NCBI GenBank assembly: GCA_020628855.1
Contig: JAHDEL010000008.1
Coordinates: forward strand, 1 to 64,000
Source: Saprospiraceae bacterium
Lineage (GTDB): Bacteria > Bacteroidota > Bacteroidia > Chitinophagales > Saprospiraceae
DNA length: 64,000 nt
Direction: 5' to 3'
Below the pieces are notes generated by a model that saw nothing but the letters and a program-made list of their open reading frames with translations, had not been told where the DNA came from and did no database searches. Positions within the stretch are counted from its first letter, which is position 1, and every line of letters begins with the position of its first letter. The position numbers and the translations under genes were made by a program. Below are positions 46,257-55,992 of the stretch, in pieces.

Positions 46257-47225
46257 TTACTTCAATATAAAATTGCCATTGCCTACTCTGTAACCTTTAT
46301 TGTATATCTCTACATTATAATTGCCCTTTCCTAATTCAAAACCAGGATCATAGACTACGCAGCCTTCTGCATCTTCATTATTATAAGCTATGCTACTTGT
46401 AGTTGTATATCTGACATCACTGCCATCTAACTTGCTTGATAACGTACCTGAACCCAAATTCTGATCAAAAAGTGTTTCACCTCCTGGGTTAATAATTCTA
46501 ATGTAAAACATTTCATCACCAGCATTTACCACATGATTAGATTCAGTTTTGAAACAAGCTTTTAGTTGATCTGAAGCTTTTGCTCGCATGGTTTCTTTAC
46601 CAGACTTTTCTTTAACACCGGAGACACCTATAAAATTGATTTTAATGGCTTCGGCCATGTCAACCTTTGAGGAAAGAGTGGAGTTTTCTTCTTCTATTTG
46701 TTGTTTGATTTCTGTGAGTTGTGTTGTTTTCTCATCGAGATCAGCAATAGTCGCAGTTTGTGTCTCAACCTCACTTTCCAATTCTGCTTTAGCCAACTTG
46801 AGAGTCGAATTAGCTGAAGATAATTGGATGTTTTGAGTTTTGAGATCTCTTATTTGTGCAGCATAAGATGCGGCTTGATTTCTCAATATCTCCATTTCCT
46901 CTTTGGCTTTGCCCAGCTCTCCTCTGGTCCATAGTAGATTTGTAATTTTCTTCTTCTGATTGCTCAATTCTGCTTTCTGTTGATCAATCATTGCATTAAG
47001 CTCTGTATTTGTGCCCCTCATTTCCTCAAGATTGTCGAGAGCAAGTTGGTAATCTTGCTCTAACTCAGCTTGAAGTTTTTCTGTCTGTAGTAAATTATCT
47101 TTTGTAGATGAGAGTTCTTGTTTGAGTGTTCTGATTTGGTACCATTGATAAGCACAAAAGCCTAATAAAAGGAAAAGACCAATGAGAACTATCGCCAAGA
47201 TATTGTTGGAGTTTGATTTTGCCAT
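46257..47225 (-). CDS. Membrane-anchored coiled-coil protein
   Basis: A 322-residue protein. I chose the ATG at 47225 because the product then begins MAKSNSNNILAIVLIGLFLLLGFCAY, an N-terminal membrane anchor; the 23 upstream codons look non-coding. Residues 35-200 form a coiled coil (many L/K/E/Q heptads), followed by a beta-rich C-terminal domain (about 205-322, YIRIINPGGETLFDQNLGSGTL and ELGKGNYNVEIYNKGYRVG), which would lie in the periplasm. Similar proteins occur across Bacteroidota with no known function. It meets the DUF1572 gene stop to stop. Confidence 0.82.
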   Translation of the reverse strand: MAKSNSNNILAIVLIGLFLLLGFCAYQWYQIRTLKQELSSTKDNLLQTEKLQAELEQDYQLALDNLEEMRGTNTELNAMIDQQKAELSNQKKKITNLLWTRGELGKAKEEMEILRNQAASYAAQIRDLKTQNIQLSSANSTLKLAKAELESEVETQTATIADLDEKTTQLTEIKQQIEEENSTLSSKVDMAEAIKINFIGVSGVKEKSGKETMRAKASDQLKACFKTESNHVVNAGDEMFYIRIINPGGETLFDQNLGSGTLSSKLDGSDVRYTTTSSIAYNNEDAEGCVVYDPGFELGKGNYNVEIYNKGYRVGNGNFILK

Positions 47226-47347
47226 TTGATTATTTTTTATCGAAGTTATGTTTTTTATGTAATTTTCAGTCTCTAATACCCACCAATTAGGCACTTGCTT
47301 AGCTATTTAGAAGATTACACCGATAATCAGTCCGTAAAAACCCTGAT

Positions 47348-48079
47348 ATGGAAAGCATAGGCAAGTTGCAAAACATTTTATTCTTCGATATTGAAACTGT
47401 TGCAGAGTATTCAAAGTATGATGCTCTTTCTGACAAGTTGAAACAATTATGGGAGCAAAAATCAAAATTTTTCAGAGGCCGGGATGAATTGACCTTGGAA
47501 GATAGCTACACGCAAAAAGCAGGTATCTATGCAGAATTTGCAAAGGTCGTTTGCATCTCAGTAGGCTATGTTAGCCAAGCTGATACCCAGCAGTGGCAAT
47601 TTAGATATAAAAGTTTTGCATCGGAAAATGAGGCGGAATTGCTGATTGCATTCGCAGACTTGTTAGAAGAATACTTTTATGATCCAAGACTCCATGGATT
47701 ATGTGGGCACAACATTCGAGAGTTTGATGTTCCATTTATTTGCAGAAGGCTAACCATCAATGGGCTTGAAATACCAAGAATATTAGATACAAGACATGCT
47801 AAGCCATGGGAGAGGGAACATCTTTTGGATACAATGCAAAGTTGGAAGTATGGTGATTATAAGCACTACACATCACTAGATTTACTTTGCCATGTCTTAA
47901 ATGTTAAAAGCCCTAAATCAGAAATGTCTGGGTCAGAAGTGCACAGATATTATTATGAGAATGCTGACCATGAAGCGATACAACAGTATTGCGAATCAGA
48001 TATTATGGCTGTCTTTGAAGTCTATGCTAGGTTGCATCATTATCGATTGCCAGAAAATCTAGAATATATTCATGCTTAA
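47348..48079 (+). CDS. PolB-like 3'-5' exonuclease
   Basis: A 243-residue DnaQ-fold exonuclease of the predicted PolB-like group (PF10108), without a polymerase domain. ExoI is FDIET (D14 and E16), ExoII is GHNIREFDVPF with its conserved N and D, and ExoIII is QQYCESDIMAVFEVY (YxxxD). These are the metal-binding acidic residues of the DEDDy family. A role in DNA repair or RNA/DNA end trimming is likely. One base separates its stop from the stop of the convergent TonB receptor gene. Confidence 0.92.
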   Translation: MESIGKLQNILFFDIETVAEYSKYDALSDKLKQLWEQKSKFFRGRDELTLEDSYTQKAGIYAEFAKVVCISVGYVSQADTQQWQFRYKSFASENEAELLIAFADLLEEYFYDPRLHGLCGHNIREFDVPFICRRLTINGLEIPRILDTRHAKPWEREHLLDTMQSWKYGDYKHYTSLDLLCHVLNVKSPKSEMSGSEVHRYYYENADHEAIQQYCESDIMAVFEVYARLHHYRLPENLEYIHA

Positions 48080-48080
48080 T

Positions 48081-50507
48081 CTAAATGCTGATAACGACAC
48101 CAATGCTTGGAGTGGTAACAGTGGCTGAGTCTTCAACCGATTTTAACAGATATCTTTGTTCATCTATTGGGTCATTTGGGTTCTCAATAATACCATCTCC
48201 AATCGGATTGCCTTCACTATCTAATGGCCTGTCTAGAATGAGTGTTGTTGATGATGCATTCGAAAGGACAAAGTTCTGAATATCTAAGTACAGATTTAAG
48301 GACCACTTATCAAAGAACCACTTTTTATCAACTCTGAAATCCAAGGCTGCAAATGCGTCTCCACGCAATGAATTAATCCTGCTATAGTCTGGATAAGCGG
48401 CATTATTTCTGTCCCAATTTTCAACTAAGGAAGCATCTTCTGCTGCTGGAGTTATGGGCAAACCACTTTGTACTCTAAGATTAATTCCGGCCTCCCAGTT
48501 TTTCTTAAACTGCTTGCCTATCGTAGTGTTAAGTATATGTCTACTATCCCAAGCACTAGGTATAAACTCTGCACTGGCATCTTCAAATTGACTATGACCA
48601 TAAGTATATGCTAGAATACCATAGAAACCCTTGTATAGTCTTTGTTGAAAGAGAAACTCAGCACCGAATGTTCTGCCTTTGCCAGTGGATAATACAGGTT
48701 CATTTCCGACTATACCGAAATCACCACCTAGGTTGGCAAGAGAGATATTATCTCTAAGCAGAAAAGGATACTCTGAATAGTGTTTGTAATAACCCTCTAA
48801 GGTGATTCGACTTGATTGCGAGGTATTCCATTCCAAACCTGTTACAATGTGACTTGCACGTATCAACTTCACATTATTTTCTTTATTGACAAGCACATTT
48901 TCTTCCTTATATCCTAGGACTGTATAAGGAGGTGATTGATAGTAGATGCCCGCGTTGGCGTTGAGTGACCAATTTTCGTTCAATCTATAACTTGCAGATA
49001 ATCTTGGAGATAAATGATCCAATGGGTTAGACATATCACTAGAATAGGAGTAACCATCCATTCTTAATCCCAAGGATAACACAAGACGACTTTCGAGGTA
49101 TTCTCTACTTATCTGCCCAAATCCATAGTATTTGACGAAGTTAATGTCAGAAGTATAATTGATGTCTTGTGGTCCTGAAGAAGTGAAGATTTTATTTTGT
49201 GTTGAGTTATTATACTTTACAAACTCTGTCCCTGCACCATAGATAAGATTATAAAGTCCTACTCTTTCTTTGTGTTCAACTCTCAGTTTATTTTCAATTT
49301 CTTGAGACTTATAACGCAGCAGCAAATTGTCTTCTGAGCTATCGTCATTATTTGTGTATTTGAATGCTTCATTATTTAGCATATTCCTGCTGAGCACAAA
49401 AGTGGTATATCCCTTATCACTATACCTCTTGTAGACGATGCCATTAGTATAGTTCCATTGATTATTGACGGGTATATTTTCTAGGATATAAAGATTAGAT
49501 TCTGTTGGCTCAGCATCAAGGTTGAGCTCAAAGTTGTCGATGGCACCGAGACCAATAAATGTCCATTCTTCCTTATTGTTTGGTTTGTACTTGACTTTAG
49601 CTTGGAAGTCATTATAGATTGGTAAGAATGGCAATCCGATAGCTTCAAAGAGAAATTGGAGATAAGATCTCCTTGCAGAAAACAAGAAAGTGGTCTTCTC
49701 CCCAATTGGACCTTCAAGAGTAGCACCAAGATCAGTAGCCCCTACAGTTGCTGTGAAACCCAGTCTATCATTCCTACCATCTTTTTGTCTAAACTGGAAA
49801 ACAGAACTCAATGCATTCCCTCTATTTGCAGGGAATGCCCCTGAATAGAAATCTACTTCTTTGACAAAATCAACATTTATTATTCCGGCCGGACCACCAG
49901 ATGCCCCTTGTGTAGCAAAGTGATTAATGTTTGGCACTTCCACATCATCCAGATAAAATCTGTTTTCGTTAGGTGCACCACCTCTAATTATAAGATCATT
50001 TCTAAATGACACACTGGAGGTTACTCCAGGCAAAGATTGGATTACTCGACTGATATCTCTATTGCCTCCTGGTCTTCGTTTAATCTCAGTTACCCCAATT
50101 GTTCTCAAAGAAACCGGACTTTCTACTGGTTTCTTAAATGCATCGGCCTTAATAGTAACCTCTTCTAATTGTTGGGCATCAGATTCCAGGCTAAAATTGA
50201 CTGTTGTGGGTCTATTATTCTGTACCTGTTGCTCCGTAATTGTAATTGACTTATACCCGATGTAAGAGATCTGCACATCATAAATACCTGGCTCCAAATC
50301 TGTGAATTCAAAATAACCATTCTCGTCAGTATTAGTGCCAATGGTTGTTCCAACTAATACAACGTTTGCAAAAATTATTGGCTCATTTGTCAATCCGTCA
50401 TTGGCATTTCCTTTGATAATACCTGATTGACTGTGAGAGATTGTAACTAGTAGAAGCGAGAAGCTGAAAATAGTAAGTTTAAGAAACCATTTTTTCATAC
50501 TGAGCAT
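48081..50507 (-). CDS. TonB-dependent outer-membrane receptor
   Basis: An 808-residue receptor. Signal peptide to about residue 27 (TISHSQ), regulatory-like domain about 30-115 (GIIKGNANDGLTNEPIIFANV), plug about 130-245 (DISRVIQSLPGVTSSVSFRNDLIIRGG, FYLDDVEVPNINHFATQG), then the barrel, ending TPSIGVVISI. The DLIIRGGAPNENRFYLDD motif is that of a Bacteroidota subgroup with unknown ligand. The ATG at 50498 (MKKWFLKL) is a better signal-peptide start than 50507. Transcribed alone; divergent from the aldo/keto reductase. Confidence 0.92.
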   Translation of the reverse strand: MLSMKKWFLKLTIFSFSLLLVTISHSQSGIIKGNANDGLTNEPIIFANVVLVGTTIGTNTDENGYFEFTDLEPGIYDVQISYIGYKSITITEQQVQNNRPTTVNFSLESDAQQLEEVTIKADAFKKPVESPVSLRTIGVTEIKRRPGGNRDISRVIQSLPGVTSSVSFRNDLIIRGGAPNENRFYLDDVEVPNINHFATQGASGGPAGIINVDFVKEVDFYSGAFPANRGNALSSVFQFRQKDGRNDRLGFTATVGATDLGATLEGPIGEKTTFLFSARRSYLQFLFEAIGLPFLPIYNDFQAKVKYKPNNKEEWTFIGLGAIDNFELNLDAEPTESNLYILENIPVNNQWNYTNGIVYKRYSDKGYTTFVLSRNMLNNEAFKYTNNDDSSEDNLLLRYKSQEIENKLRVEHKERVGLYNLIYGAGTEFVKYNNSTQNKIFTSSGPQDINYTSDINFVKYYGFGQISREYLESRLVLSLGLRMDGYSYSSDMSNPLDHLSPRLSASYRLNENWSLNANAGIYYQSPPYTVLGYKEENVLVNKENNVKLIRASHIVTGLEWNTSQSSRITLEGYYKHYSEYPFLLRDNISLANLGGDFGIVGNEPVLSTGKGRTFGAEFLFQQRLYKGFYGILAYTYGHSQFEDASAEFIPSAWDSRHILNTTIGKQFKKNWEAGINLRVQSGLPITPAAEDASLVENWDRNNAAYPDYSRINSLRGDAFAALDFRVDKKWFFDKWSLNLYLDIQNFVLSNASSTTLILDRPLDSEGNPIGDGIIENPNDPIDEQRYLLKSVEDSATVTTPSIGVVISI

Positions 50508-50522
50508 AGCGGAATTATTGAA

Positions 50523-50530
50523 TATGTTTG
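50523..50530 (+). promoter_or_regulatory. Bacteroidota -7 box for aldo/keto reductase
   Basis: TATGTTTG, an exact TAnnTTTG match, 48 bases before the ATG at 50579. No good -33 TTG was found. Confidence 0.4.
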
Positions 50531-50578
50531 CGGAACAAAATGAAGACCATTTAGTTCAATTAGAAAGAGTTAACAATT

Positions 50579-51562
50579 ATGGAATATAGATATCTAGGTA
50601 AGTCAGGAATTCAAGTCAGTGCTCTCTCCTTTGGTAGCTGGATCACATTTGGCAATCAAATTGGGGATAATGTTTCTTCAGACCTCATGGCATGTGCTTA
50701 TGATCATGGAGTTAATTTTTTCGATAATGCTGAAATCTATGCCAATGGCCAGTCTGAAATAGTCATGGGCAAAATTTTGAAAGCAATGGAGTGGGACAGG
50801 ACCTCTTACATGGTTTCTTCGAAGGCTTATTTTGGAGATGGTGGTAAATTACCCAATCAGACTGGACTCAATAGAAAGCATCTTACTGAAGCATGTCATG
50901 CTGCATTGAGAAGACTTCAGGTTGATTACCTTGATCTTTTCTTTTGTCATAGACCTGATAAGAAGACTCCAATGGAGGAGACGGTCTGGACTATGAATCA
51001 CCTCATTCAGCAAGGTAAAATACTGTACTGGGGCACATCTGAGTGGTCTGCGTTAGAAATTATGGAAGCGCATAAGGCTGCTGAAAAACTAAATTTGATT
51101 GGACCTGTTATGGAACAACCTCAGTATAATATGTTTCATAGAGAGAAAGTAGAAGTAGAGTATAACAAACTCTATAGTACTGTTGGACTCGGGACAACTA
51201 TTTGGTCTCCTCTCGCGTCAGGATTGTTATCTCCGAAATACATTGGCAAATTTCCTCAAGGAACAAGATTGGGTAGAGAAGAGCTTTCTTGGTTGAAAGA
51301 AAGGTCAGTGACTGAAGAGAGACTGGATAAGGTCAGAAAGTTAAATGATGTTGCCTTAGAACTTGGAGTTTCCTTACCACAATTAGCAATCCACTGGTGC
51401 GTCCAAAATCCCAATGTGAGTACTGTCATATTAGGTGCATCAAAAGTTTCTCAGTTAGAAGAGAATTTTAAAACTATGGAAGTTATCGATGCAATACCAA
51501 GTGAAGTGAACGACACCCTTGAAGCTATTCTTGAGAATAAACCAATCCATCCACTTTGGTAG
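50579..51562 (+). CDS. Aldo/keto reductase
   Basis: A 327-residue NADPH-dependent reductase of the group related to voltage-gated potassium-channel beta subunits. The catalytic tetrad is complete: D49 (FFDNAE), Y54 (IYANG), K82 (VSSKAYF) and H124 (DLFFCHRPD). The C-terminal NADPH region VSTVILGASKVSQLEENF is present. Substrate unknown. The unknown 219-residue gene follows three bases after the stop, so the two probably form one operon. Confidence 0.94.
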   Translation: MEYRYLGKSGIQVSALSFGSWITFGNQIGDNVSSDLMACAYDHGVNFFDNAEIYANGQSEIVMGKILKAMEWDRTSYMVSSKAYFGDGGKLPNQTGLNRKHLTEACHAALRRLQVDYLDLFFCHRPDKKTPMEETVWTMNHLIQQGKILYWGTSEWSALEIMEAHKAAEKLNLIGPVMEQPQYNMFHREKVEVEYNKLYSTVGLGTTIWSPLASGLLSPKYIGKFPQGTRLGREELSWLKERSVTEERLDKVRKLNDVALELGVSLPQLAIHWCVQNPNVSTVILGASKVSQLEENFKTMEVIDAIPSEVNDTLEAILENKPIHPLW

Positions 51563-51565
51563 CCT

Positions 51566-52225
51566 ATGAAGGTCCATTTGATTAAAGCTTTTTCTGAGTC
51601 AAAGTTTGCGAGTGAGAAAGATGAAATAATTCAGTTTGTCGAACTTCTCGAAAATATACAGAATTCCTTTGGAGCTCATTGGGCATTGGATACTGAAGAT
51701 TTTGGACTCTGTTATGATAAAAGTTTGGAATCTTCGATCTCAAGGCGATTATGGAAAGATCATGACTATTATCCCAAAGAAGCAATGCTAGAATTAATTA
51801 ATCAAGATGTAGCATTTGTGAGGTCTATGTTTAGAAACCTTTTTAGCACAGAGAAAGATTTAAATTCTCGAGTTTCCAAATTTTTGTTTTGTTGTGACGC
51901 ACTTATGGAAGACCACAAAAAGGTCGACGGTAAATTTAGGGATCACTATCATGCGGATTGCTCCATCATTTCGCTTTATCTCTCACTTAATCAAGAAGAG
52001 GTTGCCTATGCTAAGCAATCTCAAATCGAACAATTCAACGTACTCGTTGAAAGTCGACAACCAACAGATGTGTCATTGCAAAGAAATCTAATAATTACTA
52101 AAGTGATGACGACTATATTGGCCAAAGATGATCAAGTATTGGCATTCAAAAGAAGACTTGACAATGATTTGGGAAGACCTAGTAGTTGGCGATTTTGGGT
52201 TTCAGCTCTGCTCTCTAGAGCGTAA
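51566..52225 (+). CDS. Hypothetical protein, unknown family
   Basis: A 219-residue soluble protein that I do not recognise. The composition is helical and charged, with conserved-looking short motifs: WALDTEDFGLCYDKSLESSISRRLWKDHDYYP, KFLFCCDALMEDHK, and FRDHYHADCSIISLYLSLN, the last holding three histidines and aspartates that could bind metal. No signal peptide or membrane segment. It is three bases after the aldo/keto reductase gene and probably co-transcribed. It may be a partner of that reductase, but there is no further evidence. Confidence 0.7.
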   Translation: MKVHLIKAFSESKFASEKDEIIQFVELLENIQNSFGAHWALDTEDFGLCYDKSLESSISRRLWKDHDYYPKEAMLELINQDVAFVRSMFRNLFSTEKDLNSRVSKFLFCCDALMEDHKKVDGKFRDHYHADCSIISLYLSLNQEEVAYAKQSQIEQFNVLVESRQPTDVSLQRNLIITKVMTTILAKDDQVLAFKRRLDNDLGRPSSWRFWVSALLSRA

Positions 52226-52229
52226 TAAC

Positions 52230-53702
52230 CTATTGTTGAAATTCGTAGCACCCTAAATCAGGGATGGCATCTCTAACAAATCCGTCTTGATCAAGTTGAA
52301 GATTTGGGAGGAACTTGCCTTGATCTATTGCTACACTCATTGTATCAAGATGGAAATCAATACTATCAATGCTAATAAATAACGAATCAGTCGTCTCAAT
52401 TTCAAGACAATTGGAACAGTTTTCAAAGAAATTAGGGAACAAGGCTGGGTCTAATAATTCATCTATTCTTAAGCCGCAATGATCAAAAAAATAGAAGAAA
52501 TCATTATTGTCGCTAGGATCGATATCATCTAACCAGATCTCATCACTATTGAATCCTGAGAAAAGACAATTTCTAAAAGTGGTGTTCATAGTATTCTTTG
52601 CTGCTTCAAAGCAGAGCGGATCGAGACATCTATAATTGTTTGCATTCACTGCATGGGTTTGACTGGAAGCATTGTAGACAGTGCAATGCTGAAAAGTATA
52701 ATCCCCACCATAAACTAGATTAATACCATGACTCAAGGAAGAGTGAATCAAGCAATTATTAGCAGTAATAGTAGAATGGACTCCAAGTATACCGTTAGCA
52801 CTCGTATATGCGATATTGCAATTATTCAACGTGGCATTCGATGCACTATCAACTCGTACTCCTACTATCGAATGAAGAATATTTGTATAGTCTAGCGTGT
52901 TTTCTAACTGAGAAGCGAAGAGTATGCCTCCCCATTGACCGGGATCATCTTGAAAAGCTGGTTCGAGTCTATCTGACTGAATGGTCACAGGGTTACCTAG
53001 TACTCCTTCAGATCGAAGTTGCCCTTGAGGTCCAAAAATGAGAAGGCCGTCATTATAGACTCCAATATCGTTAATTGCAATTCCGCCATGTACATAAACC
53101 CTGCACCCGGGAGGTAGCACAAGTGAACAGCTATCGATAAATAGAGCTCCATAAATAACATAAGGCTTAGGGTCATCCCATATCCATTCGCCAAAATCAC
53201 AACTCACAAAATTGAAGTCATTGTTTGATGAATTTGATGGAATGTAATTGGCATTTTGACCAAATGCTTCTAAATGCACAGTATCTGTCTGAATGGTTTT
53301 CACCAAAATACCGTCCTCAATCACAAAAGGACTAATCGAGAGAGGTGCATCTGGATCTATAGTTGCTTCGACAAAAATGTATATACTATCATTGGGTTGA
53401 ATGACTATATCATTGATGACGGCATCATTAAACCCTTGGACATTTATCCGGAATTTACTTTGATTGTTTAACATTGAGATGCTCTCAATATTTACTCTTT
53501 CATCATAATCATTGTAAACTTTCACAGACCGAGTTATCGTCCCAACAGTTGTGAATACAGTATCAAATCTTAGAGTATCCATCTCGTAGCGCAACTGGAG
53601 ATCATTTTCAGTATAAAAACTATCATCTCTACAACCAGAGGTCAAGAGGGACATGGTAATAACCAATAAGAGAAATAGCAGGCTGAAATAGATTGTTTTC
53701 AT
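52230..53702 (-). CDS. Lipoprotein with right-handed parallel beta-helix
   Basis: A 490-residue predicted lipoprotein. The ATG at 53702 gives a signal peptide with lipobox LTSGC (cysteine 24); sixteen codons upstream do not fit. Residues about 150-440 contain the stacked short repeats of a right-handed beta-helix (turns such as NATLNNCNIAY, STITANNCLIHSS and YTFQHCTVYNA). The C-terminus has an Asp-rich calcium-site-like segment (LDQDGFVRDAIPDLGCYEF), often found at the end of Bacteroidota beta-helix proteins. It could bind or cleave glycans, but no catalytic residues can be assigned. Confidence 0.82.
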   Translation of the reverse strand: MKTIYFSLLFLLLVITMSLLTSGCRDDSFYTENDLQLRYEMDTLRFDTVFTTVGTITRSVKVYNDYDERVNIESISMLNNQSKFRINVQGFNDAVINDIVIQPNDSIYIFVEATIDPDAPLSISPFVIEDGILVKTIQTDTVHLEAFGQNANYIPSNSSNNDFNFVSCDFGEWIWDDPKPYVIYGALFIDSCSLVLPPGCRVYVHGGIAINDIGVYNDGLLIFGPQGQLRSEGVLGNPVTIQSDRLEPAFQDDPGQWGGILFASQLENTLDYTNILHSIVGVRVDSASNATLNNCNIAYTSANGILGVHSTITANNCLIHSSLSHGINLVYGGDYTFQHCTVYNASSQTHAVNANNYRCLDPLCFEAAKNTMNTTFRNCLFSGFNSDEIWLDDIDPSDNNDFFYFFDHCGLRIDELLDPALFPNFFENCSNCLEIETTDSLFISIDSIDFHLDTMSVAIDQGKFLPNLQLDQDGFVRDAIPDLGCYEFQQ

Positions 53703-53770
53703 TTGATGACGCAAGATGTAAAATAAACTACAATGTCCATGAAATAACAATCATTTGAATCCTATTATTC

Positions 53771-53778
53771 TACATTTG
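53771..53778 (+). promoter_or_regulatory. Bacteroidota -7 box for the glycosyltransferase operon
   Basis: TACATTTG, exact match, 12 bases before the ATG at 53791. This short distance rules out the upstream TTG at 53755 as start and gives a nearly leaderless message. Confidence 0.55.
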
Positions 53779-53790
53779 CAGACATTTTGT

Positions 53791-54513
53791 ATGCATAAGT
53801 TGCTAGGAGAACAAATAGTAGATGTTATTATTCCTGCATTCAATGAAGAGGCAGCAATAAGTAATGTGATTAAGGCCATTCCTCATGATCTTGTACGCAA
53901 CATCATTGTTTGTAATAACAATAGTAATGATAGGACTGAGCAGGTAGCTAAATCAGAGTCTGCAATTGTTGTTAACGAAAATCGCCCTGGTTATGGGTGG
54001 GCATGTTTAAAGGGAATTGCTTATTGCACAGAACTACAAGTGCCTCCTACAATTGTGGTTTTCTTAGACGGTGATTTTAGTGATTATCCTGAAGAAATGG
54101 AATCTTTGTTAATGCCTATTATAAACCAGAATATGGACCTTGTGATTGGTTCCCGAGCCTTGGGAGATAGAGAGAAGGGCAGCATGATGCCACAACAAGT
54201 TTTTGGTAATTGGTTAGCTACAAGAATGATCAAAGTACTTTATGGCTATATCTTTACTGACCTAGGACCATTTAGAGCAATAACGTGGAATGCATTGAAT
54301 AGGATTAATATGGAGGATAAGACATATGGGTGGACAGTAGAAATGCAAGTGAAAGCAGCTAAATTAAAAATGAGAACATGTGAAGTGCCAGTAAGGTATA
54401 GACAGAGAATTGGTGTATCCAAAGTCTCAGGCACTGTTAAGGGCACTCTCATGGCAGGTTACAAAATTATCTTCACCATCTTAAAGTATTCTTTTAAAAC
54501 ACTCAAAGCGTAA
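53791..54513 (+). CDS. GT2 glycosyltransferase, dolichol-phosphate-mannose-synthase-like
   Basis: A 240-residue cytoplasmic GT-A enzyme that transfers a sugar from a nucleotide donor. It begins MHKLLGEQIVDVIIPAFNEE and carries VVFLDGDFSDYPEEM (DxD motif), DLVIGSRALGDRE and TDLGPFRAITWNAL, as in the DPM1/polyprenyl-phosphate sugar synthase group, although the product is not certain. No membrane segments. First gene of a three-gene operon: the next gene starts one base after its stop, and the last overlaps by one base. Confidence 0.9.
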   Translation: MHKLLGEQIVDVIIPAFNEEAAISNVIKAIPHDLVRNIIVCNNNSNDRTEQVAKSESAIVVNENRPGYGWACLKGIAYCTELQVPPTIVVFLDGDFSDYPEEMESLLMPIINQNMDLVIGSRALGDREKGSMMPQQVFGNWLATRMIKVLYGYIFTDLGPFRAITWNALNRINMEDKTYGWTVEMQVKAAKLKMRTCEVPVRYRQRIGVSKVSGTVKGTLMAGYKIIFTILKYSFKTLKA

Positions 54514-55992
54514 ATGGGGTCAATAATTGGTCATATTCTCTTAGGGATTTATATCACTGCCTTAGTCTTTGTTTCAGTGTTTTGCTTGATGCAGTTTCAT
54601 TTATTGTGTCATTATGTTTATAACCGATGGAAAAGGAGTAGGCCCAATGAGCCAGGAAACATGCCAGCTGAGCTTCCGATGGTCACCGTCCAACTACCGA
54701 TATTTAATGAATCTTATGTGGTAGAAAGGCTGATAGCGAATATTACCAAACTCAAGTACCCTAAAGACCTCTTGCAAATACAAGTCCTTGATGACTCGAC
54801 GGATGATACACTGGAGATTAGTAGAGAGCAAGTAGAGAAGTATCGAGAGAAAGGCTTTGACATTGAACTACTTCATAGAACTAATAGACAAGGTTATAAA
54901 GCAGGCGCGCTCAAAGAAGCAATGGCTGGTGTCAAAGGTGAGTTTATTGCAATATTTGATGCTGATTTTTTGCCAGAGAGTGATTTTTTACAAAAAACAA
55001 TTCCTTATTTTAATGATGCAGAAGTAGGTGTTGTACAGACAAAATGGGGCCATATTAATGAAGAGTATTCATTATTAACTAGGCTTCAAGCATTCCAACT
55101 CAATGTCCATTTTTCTATTGAGCAATTTGGGAGATACCTAGCAGACTTTTTATTGCAGTTTAATGGTACTGCAGGAGTCTGGCGCAAGGATACAATTGAA
55201 AGTGCTGGCGGTTGGGAAGCAGATACTCTCACTGAAGATCTAGACTTGAGCTACAGAGCACAGATGAAAGGTTGGAAAATTAAGTTCTTGGAGCACGTCA
55301 TTTCACCAGCAGAACTACCTGCCGAAATGAGTGGATTGAAGTCCCAACAATATAGATGGATGAAGGGGGGTGCTGAAACGGCAAAAAAGATGCTGCCAAG
55401 TATTTGGAGGTCAAAACTAGCTTTGAGAAGGAAGCTTCATAGTACTCTCCATTTATTTAGTAGTAGTTTGTTCGTTGCAATTTTGATACTTACTGTAGTT
55501 AGTATTCCTTTGATGTTTATGGTTGGGCCTATGCAATTGGATATGACACATTTTGGCCCATTCATTTTGGCAACAGTATCCATAATACTAGTGTATTATG
55601 CAGCGAATGTTCATTCAGTTAAAGCAGAAAAGAATTACTTATCCAGATTAGGATATTTTCTCATTTTGTTCCCTGTTTTTCTATCATTATCAATGGCGAT
55701 GGCATTTCATAACAGCATAGCAGTGCTTCAAGGATTCTGGGGTAAACAGACAGCCTTTATTAGGACTCCGAAGTATAATATCTCAGCTAAGGGTGATAGT
55801 ATTGTTGCAGGAAAATATTTGAAGAGAGAAATTTCTTTTTCTACAATCCTAGAGGGTCTTTTGGGCCTCTATTTTTTAACAGGAGTAATTGGAGCATTTT
55901 ATGTTGATTTCACATCTATGTTGCCAATGCATATTGCTCTCTGCTATGGTTATTTAACCATTTTTTATCTCAGCGTCAAGAAGCAAGCTTGA
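54514..55992 (+). CDS. GT2 processive-type glycosyltransferase (cellulose-synthase-like)
   Basis: A 492-residue membrane glycosyltransferase. Order: one N-terminal membrane helix (about 5-30), GT-A domain (about 50-300) with VQVLDDSTDDT, IFDADFLPESD, TLTEDLDLSYRAQ and the QxxRW motif in SQQYRWMKGG, then four to five C-terminal membrane helices. QxxRW and the TED motif are marks of processive or ceramide/cellulose-synthase-like enzymes. It is the second gene of the operon and may act on a lipid acceptor. The polymer or glycolipid product is not known. Confidence 0.9.
   Translation: MGSIIGHILLGIYITALVFVSVFCLMQFHLLCHYVYNRWKRSRPNEPGNMPAELPMVTVQLPIFNESYVVERLIANITKLKYPKDLLQIQVLDDSTDDTLEISREQVEKYREKGFDIELLHRTNRQGYKAGALKEAMAGVKGEFIAIFDADFLPESDFLQKTIPYFNDAEVGVVQTKWGHINEEYSLLTRLQAFQLNVHFSIEQFGRYLADFLLQFNGTAGVWRKDTIESAGGWEADTLTEDLDLSYRAQMKGWKIKFLEHVISPAELPAEMSGLKSQQYRWMKGGAETAKKMLPSIWRSKLALRRKLHSTLHLFSSSLFVAILILTVVSIPLMFMVGPMQLDMTHFGPFILATVSIILVYYAANVHSVKAEKNYLSRLGYFLILFPVFLSLSMAMAFHNSIAVLQGFWGKQTAFIRTPKYNISAKGDSIVAGKYLKREISFSTILEGLLGLYFLTGVIGAFYVDFTSMLPMHIALCYGYLTIFYLSVKKQA

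Noticed and set aside
5149-50507. SusC/SusD polysaccharide utilisation locus
   Set aside because: None of the five TonB receptors has a SusD-like gene or glycoside hydrolases beside it.
53755-53790. TTG start of the first glycosyltransferase
   Set aside because: It lies upstream of the TACATTTG promoter box, so it would not be in the transcript.
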